Assembly: GCA_004794655.1 (NCBI GenBank)
Contig: SMMW01000042.1
Location: 2,790,001 to 2,854,000 of the forward strand
From: Marisa cornuarietis
Lineage: Eukaryota; Mollusca; Gastropoda; Architaenioglossa; Ampullariidae
Length of the DNA stretch: 64,000 bases
Direction of reading: 5' to 3'
In this document: one piece after another, positions 48,125 through 60,100 of the stretch
Position numbering within the stretch: position 1 is the stretch's first letter
Layout: each line of letters begins with the position of its first letter
Made by a program: the position numbers and the translations under genes
The notes under the pieces: generated by a model
Seen by the model: the letters and a program-made list of their open reading frames with translations, nothing else
What the model was told of the DNA's origin: nothing
The model's database searches: none

Positions 48125-51100
48125 CAGTCGTGTCTCGGGTTATGAATTCGCTCCATGACGTAGCTCATATAATGAAAAACTCATATCTCGAAAGTACTTT
48201 TCCCATTGAAAATAATGGAAGTCCAGTTAATCTGTTCCACACCCAAAAAATATCAAGACAAAAATCAATTTACTGTGATATGCAGAATTAAAGTAATTTT
48301 TCTAACAAATATTAATGATAAATAATATACTGTACTTTATGAAGAGTTGTGGCTGGGAGGTGGGGAGGGGTTACTGTGGGAAAGGAGAATCCCCCTCTGA
48401 TTCAGGAGAGCTCTTTTCTCTTGGAAATTTTTCCCTGCAGAGACCAGGTTGTGGTTCAGGATCACTTGACTGTCTTTTAGGTAGCTTTAGCAAGAACTTA
48501 TCTAATGACAGTTTCTTTTTTGTTTGAGGATGTCTCTAAAATGAGACATTGCATTGTCATTAAGTTATTAAGTTCATGCACCACCCAGACACTGCTTTAT
48601 TAGGTTGATGTTTTTCAACGAAATTTTGCATTTTTTTCCACATTACCAACACTTCTCTAATCTCACTGGCTGCCCTATCTCCTCCACTGATAAAAGCTCT
48701 TCTGCCACCTTTTGCTGTTGCTTCTTGTGAAGTTCCAAAATTTCGTCGATCGTAAGTTCTTCGTTGTGATATGCACTAGCTCCTCTTCATCAGCATGATC
48801 CATTTCCAGACCCAAAGTTTGCCCAAGAGAGAGAATTTTATTGACTTGCTGCACTGTCAGGTCCACAGGTTTAGGGCAGAAACATTCATAGTCTCAGCCA
48901 AGGACACTTTCAGGCCACAGCTTTCGCCATGCAGAATTCAGGGTCCTCACTATGATGCCTTCCAAGGCCTTATCAATAAGATTTAAACAATTTAGGATAT
49001 TGAAGTGATCCTTCCAGAATTCTCTGAGGGTCAGGCTTGTATTTTGGATCACGTCGTAACACCTCTGAAACAAGGCCTTCGTATACAGCATCTTAAAATT
49101 GGCAATGACTTGCTGGTCCATGGGTTGGATGAGTGAAGTTGTGTTGGGAAGAAGAAATTTGACTTTGATGAATTGAAATTCCACCAACAAATCATCTTCA
49201 AGCCCTGGAGGATTAACACAAGCAAGGCCCACTCAGGGCAGTTTCTTCTCTTGATATTTTTTCTCTGAGGGTCCAAAAACTCCATTGACCCACTCAATGA
49301 AAAATTGTTGTGAGACCCAGGCTTTTTTATTTTCACAAACCCGCATCCCACAGTTAACGCACAGAGACTGAACATAGGTACGGACATGCGTTCTTTTACT
49401 CAACAAATCACGAAGACCTGTACGTGGGCTTGAAATTCTCTGTTGTCGGGATCCTTGTTTATCTTTAGAGGGGAGCAGCAAAATTCACAACTTTCAAACA
49501 ATTTTATAAATCTCAATAACCTCAACACTCAAATAATTTTAACCACTAAATTCCAGGTCTCTGTCATATGTGACTCTCCAATCTTCCAACTTCAATAAAC
49601 AACAGTTTTTTTTAAAAGTCCAATTCACTTCAACTTTCCAGTCACACAGTTTCTCATGAGGGAACCATAACGCGTATTACTACTGTCCCCGCCTGGTATT
49701 CCGATATAAGCAAAATGGCAAAAAAATAAACTAGCTTGCAAAGATGTCCATGTTGGAACATATATATATATATACATCTCCCCTGAATAACCTCTCTTGA
49801 AAACTATTCCTTTAACTGGAGTTGTTGATGTGAACTCGCCGACTGATGAAAGTATAACTCCCAAGATCCTGTACAGCTGGTGTTGACTATGCACACTGAG
49901 ACTGATAACAAGATAGTCCAATACTCCACAATATACACCGAGACTCCTTCTCAGCTAGTCCTGTCTGGGCAGGCATGTAGACTGGTGACGATATACTTCT
50001 ATAGTTCACCGACAGTATACTTCTATAATTCACTGGGTAAACGCAGTTTGACGAGGCTACACTCCAATAATCCTTTTCAGCTAGTGCTGTCTGGGCAAGC
50101 ACGTATACTGATGATGATATACTCTAACACTCCTTGCTTTTTTCCCCCAAGTAATTCCTGAAATCCTTACTTGACTATGAATATTCATATAAAATTTACT
50201 ATTACTACTTGTTACACAAGAAAGCAGCCATACTTCTTTACAATGACCACAATTTTCAAGCAGACATTAAAAGCTCACGTCATTCTCTCGTGAATAAGGT
50301 AACTTGATAAAAAGATAACTAAGGCAATAGAGAAAACTTATCCCATACCATGATTAGGCAAGGAATTACTGATTCCCAACTATTTCACACAGAACTTTTC
50401 TACTACGTTTTGTTAGAGAATGATTAGAGATTGAGTTCTACAGGGACTACAGTGAATATTTCGCTCAGTCTATTTCCTAAACCGTACTCATTGCATGCAT
50501 TCTCAAGCGTCCCTCTAAGGGAGACCATCAGTAGTCCTTAAAACATTTAAGGGAGATAACCCCCATTCCTAACATTCTTAAGTCACAAGCTTTTCGCACT
50601 CACAACACATGACACACTCCTAACCAGTTAGAGGCAGTAACTCTGATCCCTGACAGTTAATGACCCTCCACATCACATTTAGTTGCTCCTTTTGAAGCTT
50701 ACACCTCTTGAAAACTCATGGATTCTCTGAGTGGTAGAGGACCAATGGCTTGATCCTGTAAACTCCACTTGTGTGGCCAGGCAAAGATTTCTCCTCTGCC
50801 ATGATGTAGGTCCTCTTGGGCATTTTTTTCCAAAAAAGGCCTGTCTCATCACAATTAAAATCTTGCTGGGGTATGAACCCCTCAGTAGTAATAAGTTCTG
50901 TTAACAGTGATGTACCTTCCCCTAACCATTTGGAAAGTACTAGCTCTCTGTATTTTGTTGTTGTCTCCAATGACTTGTTGTGAGTTTCGTCCCTATCATT
51001 TGACACATGGTTCTTCGTTTTTGTATTCAGTGATCTGCTTGTCTGCGGCCTTTTTGATTCCAACTACAGCCTTCTGTTGTCTCATTGAAAGTCAACCTCT

Positions 51101-51250
51101 TCATAACATTTCTTTGCGCCATTCATGCAATCCACTCTGTCCTCTTTGCTTCACTAACATCCTGGTGATATACAGATGATGCTATCTACAGACAAGGCTA
51201 TTTCCAAGTTTAAATTGATCTGCTCTTATCACAGATTCAAAAGGACTTTG
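48125..51250 (-). mobile_element. Tigger/pogo-like DNA transposon with dead transposase
   Basis: The end at 48125 reads CAGTCGTGTCTCGGGTTATG after TTA, a Tigger-type terminal repeat next to a TA target. The transposase is read on the minus strand. At 51060-50670 it has FNCDETGLFWKKMPKRTY (first catalytic Asp) and VLYHSENP. At 49340-48690 it has AWVSQQFFIEWVNGVFG, NTTSLIQPMDQQVIANFK (third catalytic Asp), LREFWKDHFN and a C-terminal LGLEMDHADEEEL. The segment carrying the second catalytic Asp (usually LDNAPAH) is deleted, fusing LLVL to NPPGLEDDL out of frame. A 1.3-kb insertion splits the gene (49358-50653). The opposite terminal repeat was not found; 51250 is approximate. Confidence 0.87.
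49358..50653. mobile_element. 1.3-kb insertion inside the Tigger transposase, hAT-like target duplication
   Basis: An exact 8-bp repeat, acagttaa, flanks it at 49350-49357 and 50654-50661. The transposase frame is coherent just outside both copies. The right end, read inward on the minus strand, starts CAGGGATCAGAGTTACTGCC, resembling hAT termini. The left end lacks a clear inverse. The interior has no transposase but has imperfect direct repeats (near 49868, 49943 and 50061) built on cagctagtcctgtctgggca. It is probably a non-autonomous DNA element. Confidence 0.6.
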
Positions 51251-51799
51251 TAGATTTGCACTACAAAATCTGTTAACAGCCCTCCATTTACCATTTGTGA
51301 CTATTGTTGATTGTTAATTTGGTGCTCTTGCAAAAAAGAATAAAGCAAAAGCACACTAGTAATTTATCCTATGATATTATTCTTTTATGCAGAAGCTTCT
51401 ACCAGTGTTTGACAATTCATAAAGCACCAGATCAAACCATATCTAGATTACCTCTAGATTTGCGACTCATTATGATGACAATTTATCGATGATTTGCGTG
51501 CCTTCCATGGCTTGTGAGCTCATTGGATATTATAGTTTTCCGAGAAGCATTTGACAAGCTACTCTGTGAGCAGGAAAAAACCAAAACTGTGGTGTGTGGA
51601 TATGAGGATTTGCAGCCTTGCTTACTGCTGAATTGAGCAAGCTGTCCGCCGACTAATGGCTTATGTTTCATCATCCCATTCGTCCATTAATTTTTTTGGG
51701 ATTGGGGGGATTGTGTTGATATATCTCTGTACTATTGTTTGTGGACGTGTTTTAGTCTGTCTCAGTTTGTCTGTTGTGTGAATTTGTGTCTTTGTGTTT

Positions 51800-51882
51800 T
51801 TTGGATTTCTTTGTAAAGTGCATTGAGCCTTCTGTAATGCAGGAAAATGGGCTATATAAATTTCCATTATTATTATTATTAA
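51800..51882 (+). repeat. LINE-type 3' tail
   Basis: The layout is ttgtaaagtgcattgagcc, then atgggctatataaatttcc, then (ATT)n. This is the end layout of L2-like copies in this window. No coding part is recognised upstream (51260-51800). Confidence 0.55.
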
Positions 51883-52269
51883 CTGATTTTGACGGGAGAC
51901 TTTGGTATGTCTTTATATCGTTCAGAAAAAAACTGCCAGGAACAAAGATAAGGATAGATTTTAGAGCCATCTGTCACAAGCTCACTGTTTCACAAAGATC
52001 TTGTTGCAGGTTATCTTATCTGCTTTACCAACAAATAAGATTGGCATTATAGACTGATTTAATGTACGTTTTTGGTGTTCATTAGTTTATAACGTCAACA
52101 GTAAACCCCAAATACTGTCTTACCATTTGGTGTTTTGAAAATAAGAGACAGTCACTTTTGTTGGAAAGTTTAGAGGGAAAACATGCACAAAAGCAATTAA
52201 GAAACCTAGTGGCTTAAACTAATAATTTGGTGTTTTTTGATCTTGGTGTAATTTTAACAGCCCACATAG

Positions 52270-54570
52270 GCCCAACTTCTTGTGCTTGGGGTGAATCCCT
52301 CTAGGGTCTGCTGACCCAACTTCCTTCTCTTATCCGACTTTTGGGGGACTTCAGTGGATAACCACCCCTTGTGGGGTGGGGCTTCAACTGATCCTATGGG
52401 AGAGTTGTTGGGATCTGTTTTTATGGAAGGTGATGTCTGCCTTTTAAATGTTGTAGATAGCAGCACTGTATTAACTGTAGATTTGTCGGTCAGGCCCACA
52501 TTATTGTTGTTGGACTTTAACTGGACTGTACGTTATGAACTATGCGGAAGCGATCACATTCCCATAATTCTACAATGCTTAACTACTCTGGAGCAGGATA
52601 ATTTATGCAAAGGTGGGTGGAATCTAAGGCTGATTGGCTTGCTTTTTTAGGCCCTCTGCGCCATACATCGTTCAAGATCAAATTTTTTAGATAATTGTAG
52701 TAATGATCCCCTCTTTACAGGACCGTTTTATGAAGGTTTTTATATGTTGTATCAGGTTACTTCAGCAACAATTCCTACGAGAGAGACACGAAAATAGCAC
52801 CTCCCTATCCCATGGTTTATAGAAGAGTGCCAAATGACACAGCATGCCCATAAAGAATGCTCAGTGCTTCTCCTTCCATCTTCCCATCCGGAAAATGTGG
52901 TTCATTTTAAATGCAGCTGAGCACAGGCTTGCTATATTTTTAAACAAAGCAGAAAACTTGCGTGGCAAAGGTTTGTGTCCTCATATCATATACCACTTCC
53001 CAAGCAGTGTGGGTAGCCATGAGGAAGATAAAGGAAATGTTTCAGGCTGACTCAGTAGGCCACCTACAGGTCGGAGACTGTCCTCACTGAGCCACGGGAT
53101 GTGGTTAACTTGCTGGCATCCACCATTGCTCACAGTTCTTCCTCCCACTGTTCTCCTGATTTTCAGCACCAAAGTGTACCCAGAAATCTTCTTGCTGTGA
53201 CTTTTCTTCTGATAACACTGAACAGTACAACTACCTTTCTCAGTGAACTCAGAAGGTCCATCAGAAGTGCAAGGAGTCTGCACCTTGCCTAGACAACATT
53301 CCTTAGCTGCTAACCCATTTTCTACAGGTCTCTCTCCTTCTCCCCCTAGACATCTTTAGAGAGAGGAAGTCATGCCCGTCCCAAAACCCAGAAAGGATCC
53401 TTCTGATCCAAATTCTAACTGCCCTGTTGCTCTCTCTAGGTGTCTTTGTAAAACTTAAGAATGCAAGGTGAATCCCCTCCTCACTGCATCTGGAGTCTCA
53501 TTGTCTCCTCTCTGACATACAGCATGGGTTCAGACAATATCATAGCACCCTGGACCACCTGGTCCATTTTTGAAACATTCATAAAGGATGCATTTGTCAT
53601 CAGGAACAGGAAATGGGTGTTCCTCAGGGTACCTACTCTCATCAACATTAAAATAGATTCAATCTTAAAATCTGTCTGTCCAGGTTTGGCATCCTAGTTG
53701 TATGTAGATGACTTTACTTTCTGCATCAGACCGATCTCTACTATGTCTTGAAGGCCATCTTCAGCTGTGGATTAACAGTGAGCAAAAATGTGTGACAGAA
53801 AACAGCTTCAGATTTTCAGCCAGTGTTCATTCACTTTTGTAAACCGTTTCCAAACCCTGTCAGTGACACAGTACTCAAATTGGTCAAGGAAGTAAAATTT
53901 CTTGGCGTCATCTTTGATGGCAATTTTTCTTTCCTTCCACATATCAGATTTCTCCCTAATGTCAGAAAGCCTTGAACATTCTTCTACTCTTCGAGTAGTT
54001 GGCCATGTCAGCTACCACACAGTCATGCTTCATCTGTATCGTGTCCTGGTCCACTCCAAGCTAGACTTTGGCTCCATCATCTATGGCTCTGCTCAAGAGT
54101 CCTATCAGATTCTTGATCCCATTCATCAGCATGGCCTCTCATCTGTTTGGGTGCCTTTCGCACCACTCCTGTACAAAGTTTATATGCAGAAGCTTCGGCA
54201 TCTGAAACTCATGCTGGCCCATGAGTGTTGTATGAAAGCTCATCCTGGAAACCCTGCCTATCTTGCTATTTTTCATCCTTAACATGCTGCCCTGTATGAG
54301 GAGCCAAAACCATTATCACTCCGTGTGCACCTCATTTCCAGCTGCCAGAGAAGATATTCAACAGATGGAGCCTCTCCCTATCCTCCCAGCTCCTCCTTGG
54401 ACTCTTCCTGTTCCTGAGATTCGTTTTGAGCTTGCAGCTTTTAGAAAAGGTGACACCAGTGACCTCATCTTTCTTCAACGCCTTCAGGAAATTATAGTGG
54501 CAAAAATTTAAAAAGATGGAGTGACATAGTGCACCTAATTCTGCTTTGAAAATCACCATCAATCCTGTGG
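52270..54570 (+). mobile_element. Jockey-like LINE, endonuclease to RT thumb, heavily decayed
   Basis: At 52354-52560 it encodes NHPLWGGASTDPMGELLGS and LCGSDHIPIILQ, an AP-endonuclease core with its SDH catalytic motif. Traces of the RT follow between 52700 and 53880. At 54030-54220 is LYRVLVHSKLDFGSIIYGSA, the conserved stretch after the RT palm. Stops and frameshifts are frequent. It lies in the first CTDSPL2 intron in the sense orientation. Confidence 0.8.
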
Positions 54571-57096
54571 TAAACGCCTTGAGAAAAAGAATAGAAGCTT
54601 TGAATTCTGCTGCCAGTCTTGGTAATGGTCAGGACCAGAATGATTAGAAGTGTGTGAACATGGGGCTTATGATCAATGTAATTTGTCCGGAATGTAAGAA
54701 AACGGTGCTTTCCATTGATATTGATATAGATAATAGATAGTATTATCATGCATGTAAAGTTGCAGAAACTAGTGCCCTGTTGCTACTGAACTAGCTGCTC
54801 GAAAGAGGAGCATGCTACAAATATGACACATGGGGACTATTCATCTAGTTTGTGTTAAATGTCTTATTTGCTGTTTGTGCAAATGTTTTAAATAAAAGTG
54901 ACGTATGTAGAATAAATAGTTGCGAAATGTGGAAGACAAATCTTATCTGCACTCTTAATGAAAATCCCACATAATTTTGCCAAACATCACACCTTTAGAT
55001 GTTTAAACTGCTATGTGAGAAAATTAAGCTTTAAAAGTATATAACTATTTACCCTCAGCAGTTAGTAGCCCCTATTAAAAAAAAAAGTACATAAAGGTTT
55101 AGATGATGTAAATTTTTATCATTTGATTCATGAAAATACTGTATACATTAAAACCTCTATTAAGACTTGCTTCCAGTCATTTTGACCAAAAGCTATATCG
55201 CCCAGGCTATGTTGACCTCCTGCCTGAGTCGAATCCACCACATCATGACTATAAATACTACATAAGACCACGTCATCCCAACCAAAACGTTGAATTGACC
55301 AGGCCAAGGCTAACGGAATGGTCAAGCAGTAATACATGTTTCATATTAACCAAATGACATACATTTAATAAGAACCTCTGAAGTATGATAAAAAAAAATC
55401 ACATTTGTGCTCCATTGTGAATAATTCATACAAAACTCAAAACTTAAGAACAATGAGAAAAAAGGCTATAAAATAATGGTGTAAAAGAAAATCATTTCGG
55501 GCACTATTGTGTGATCTCTGTATATGGATTGCCAAGTGACTGTTTTTTTTCTTCTTTTTAGTAAGATGGGGACTTGTTCAGAATATATATGGATCGTATT
55601 TGATGTATATAGATACTTTTGTCATCAGATTTCGACCTATCTTTTGGGCCTGGATGAATTCGGTCGCTATGAGTGTATCGATTTGGTTTGGGGTCACTAT
55701 GAGGGGAGCGATATGGTTTAGGTCAAGGTTACTGGTGACTCAATGAACAAGCAGTGTTTTAAGTTTACTTAATTTATTTTAGGGGATTTCTGCGGAAAAA
55801 TTGTAGGGTGAGTGGCCGGTGAGAAGCAGTCTGTTTTAAAATGTAGTTTATTTTTTACACTCTTCCTCTGCAATAAGTCATTATAGAGCACAAACTGTAG
55901 GCTGTAAGTTGGGTTGGGGAGGTAGTCATAATAGAGATAATATTTATATCGCAAAACATGTCCATGAAAAAATTTAGGTCCTAACTAAGAATGTGATTGT
56001 AATCGAAAAGGTCTTAGTAAAGAGGTTTTACTGTAGTAAAAATGACACTAGGATCCATTCAGTTTATCTTCATGCTTGTTCTGATTTCTGATCAGAATTA
56101 CCACCCTGCTTGCACCGGTGCCCACTTATCAGTTTAATTTCCTCCTAGACTTCTGCCTTTATTATTTTTTACTTTCCTGTTGTTGTTTTTTTTTTCTTCT
56201 CTTCTGTTTTTGCTGCGCAATGAGTGCTCTTTTGAATGGATACCTGCGCATTTTATAGAGAATAAATATTGTGTTTAATACTAAAAACTATAAGAAAGTA
56301 ATAGAAAATGAATATAAGACTGTGAAGAACTGCTGGCTCTGGAAATGTTCTTTGGTCCCATGATGGAACTAAAAGGAAAGGGTCAACTTATTAGCAAGGG
56401 AAATACTTAACAGGGGCAATGATATTTGAGCACATGTGATTCTATCTTACGTGCGTTATGTACATTTTGAAACTGAAAAACGCAAAATAAACACATTACA
56501 CTGAATACTGTATATGCAGTATCACATGTAATTTTAGTATTAGCACTCACAATAAGAATAAAAGCACAAAAGCACTGGAAAGCAATGGAATTGTTTGGCT
56601 AGACATGCCGAATGATGCTGACAACAAGAAACAATGCCACACTAAGGGTAGATCACCCTTTGTTTTCACAAAATTAGCAGCAAGGTCACATGGGCATGGC
56701 GACGAAAATCAAAGGCAACCAACACAAATTTTTCCCAGAAAAAATCAATGAAAACTGAAGTTTTACATTATATGTTACAATAAATGTCATTCAAAAAATA
56801 AAACATTGAAAGAAATGAATTTATAGGTGATTGAAGTCATGGTTTGTGGAATGAAAGCAGGGTGATTTTTGCTTATTATGACCCCTCTCATGCACAAGCA
56901 ACTGTTTGGTGGATTTTACTGTCTTAATAGGGAGGTTTTACTGTATTATCAGAATCTTTACCCTACAGGATGTAGAGTGTAGTATTTTTTAATTTTTGAG
57001 TATTGCACCAGAAATAACTCTTTCATAGTTCTTGCTGTCACTTAGAGTGTGAACAGCTGCTGTAATGTTTGGAAATATTCACTATCTTTGTTGTAG
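54571..57096 (+). other. CTDSPL2 first intron, 3' part
   Basis: AT-rich sequence without recognised exons or elements; it ends at the acceptor ttgttgtag at 57088-57096. Confidence 0.45.
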
Positions 57097-57115
57097 AACA
57101 AAAATCAACGTTGCC

Positions 57116-60100
57116 ATGCAGCTACGCCACAAAGCTGTAGAGGGGAGGGCACACCATGCTGCCCACAGCAGCAGTCATAAAGAGGTCAGGAGCTGCAACC
57201 CTGTGAAATCATCATGTAATTCTGTGAAAAGACAACACAAACGACGGAAAGCAGATGCTTCAGAAGTGAGTAATATAGCATGACTGTAAACAGTAATGGT
57301 TTGTGGTCTCTGGTTTCTGGTGCCACTGCCCACTGCCTACCCTGCTTCACAACTGCTGCAAGTGTTTTGTAATTAATTTGGTAGCAAGATATCAGACATT
57401 CAATCATCCTTGGACTTGATGTCGGCACTTGACAGCATCTCTCATGATATTCTCCCGGGATGCTCTATGACCAACTTTCAACCAGTCTCTAAGGCCGAAG
57501 TAAAGGCGATTCTTCTGAAAGCCAAGCCAACAACTTGCCAGTTAGACCAGTCAGGTGTTTTCCTATCTTTGTTTAAAAGTCCCTGGTGATGCAACTCCTT
57601 AAGTCTATGCTTGACGTCAGTGTGTTGAACAACTACCACCCAACTTGTCTTTTCTCTCTAAGATTATAGAAAAAGTAGTTTTGACACAGCTCTGGGCCTA
57701 CTTACAAGAGCACCATCTTATCCCTCAAGCTCAGTCAGTATACAGACCTTTTCACAGTACCAAAACTACTCTAATTAAAGTGACCACAGATTTATTATTT
57801 AGTCTTGATAGTGGTGATGTTTCTGCCGTAACTCTACTGGACCTGTCAGCTGCATTTGACACTATCGACCACTCTCTGCTGCTTCATAAACTTCACACCT
57901 TCTACAGATTTTCTGGAACCACACTAGCATGGTTCAACTCCTGTCTCGTTGATAGAATCCAGACTGTGTTTGTTGATGGTCAAACATCTCGCCCTGCTCC
58001 TCTTTCCAATGGGGTCCCCCAAGGCTCAGTACTCCGCCTAGTTCTGTTCATTTTGTACACAAAACCATTTTCATCTTGCATTCAGTCTCACCAGGTTTCT
58101 CATCAATCATATGCTGATGACATGCAACTGTACTGCTCTATTCCATCAGCTGAGTCTCTCTCTGCTACTAGTACAATAGAATCCTGTGTTCATCATCATC
58201 ATCATCATCATCCTCATCATCATCATTCCATGTTACTCCTCGAGGAGCATAGGGCCGCAACAACACCTCGCCAGTTGGGGCCATGTATCCTTTGCCTCAC
58301 TCTGTACTGATCTTCTCCAAGTCTGTTTTGGCCTTCCAGCTCTCCTCTTCCCCTGAGGTTCCCAGTCAAGTGCCTGCCTGGCAATGGTGTCAGCTGGTTT
58401 GCGCAGGCTGCGTCCTATCCAGCCCCACTTGCGCTTTTTGATGTCTTGACTAGTGGCATTCTGGTTAGTTCTTTTCCACAGGCTGCTATTGGAGATCTTA
58501 TTCCCAGGATATGGCGAAGGCATCAGTTGGTAAAGGTCTAGAGCTTGTTGTTGATGGTGAATTCTGTGTTAGTGATGTCAAAGACTGGATAGTAACAAAC
58601 AAACTTAAACTCAGTGATGATAAAACAGAAGCCCTCCTATGCACGAGAAGAAGAAATCAACCTTCACTTGTTTATTTGCCAAATCACGTCAAGGTGAGTG
58701 AAACCAACATCACCTTTGCGCCATCCGTCAGGAATCTGGGATTCATTGTCACTGCAGACATGACTCTTGATAAACAAGTTAACAACTGTCTATCAGTCTG
58801 GCTGTTATGAGCTATGTTCCCTTATGTTCCATTCAGACAACTGTGGTGTTTATCTGGCGACCATCTCCTAACAAAAACATATGGTCACTGGATTTTTAGT
58901 TACTGTGCAGCAAAACAATGGAACTCTCTCCCTTTCCATATCTGCCACTTACCTACAATTGAATTCTTTTAATGTCCACTAAAAATGTACCTCTTCCTTA
59001 AGCATTACTCCTAACAACAGTCCACAATGCTAGTCCTTTCCCCACCTCCCCTTTTTCTAGTCATCTTCCTTTGCAAATCATGGTACTCTTAGTCCTTGTT
59101 ACTTGGTTCCTTTTTGTGTTTTTTGTATTTCTTTTATTTTTAATTAGTACTTTGTTGTTTGTCCTTCCGTCATTCATATGTTGTTTGTTCTTTTGTCTCT
59201 TGTATGTTGTCCATGTCTCATTCCTGTTCTTCGCTACAAGCATGTTCCTTATAAGTGTGAGTTTGCACTATACAAATCTTTCATTTATTATTATTATTAT
59301 TATTTCTTTGAGGACCATAAGGCTATTTAATAAAAAAAAGACTATATTTCCCTTCAGTTTTGTGGTGGCTGTTTGTTAGCAGACATGGGTTTATATTTCA
59401 GGCAAGCCGAGATACACCAGTCAAGAGAAGAGCTGTAAACCCTCAGTCTGGTGGTTTGGCTGCTTCTATCATCAGTCGATCTACAGGTTTTGGCTCCTCA
59501 CCGTTGAATATTGCAGACTCTCTGATAGCATCATCACCCCTTCCCAGTCAACACTCCAGTCGCAAAAAGAGTAATATTTGTATTAAGATTCTTCCTTTTA
59601 TATTAAAAGCACATGCGAGCTCGGCACATAGAAAATAGATTCTCTGCAGTCCTGGTGGCCCTGTGTTTAAATTACTTCAAGAACATTAGAAAGCCTACAG
59701 GTTTAGAAAATAGGGGAATGTTTCTCTTTGTTGGATAGGACTTGCTAATTTGGTTTACTAATACAGTTAATAGTAGTACAGAGTTCGGGAGAGGAGATGG
59801 GTGCCACCTGAGCAATTCCCATCACCCGGTGAAAAGCAAATGTTGAGAAGCATTCCAAACAGAGGCTAGGTATGAGGAAGCTGAGGTAGGTGTCGCCAGA
59901 AAGGGTAGGTAATCTGTAAGTCCTACCATAGAGCGTTTACTGGGTCCCTCCATGAGGACAGGAGCTTGCCTCGGCAACCCTCTCTATCATTCTTCTCCTC
60001 TGTGACTAATAATGGCAAAAATAATGGAAAAAGGAATGAGTGGAATGGGCCAGTTTTGGGATATAGTACAGACTTTTTTTTAATGAACACTATCAGTGCA

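Noticed and set aside
58190..58310. Histidine-rich C-terminal extension of the RT reading frame
   Set aside because: It is the (CAT)n tail of a minus-strand LINE inserted into the L2-like element, shown by the flanking 12-bp duplication.
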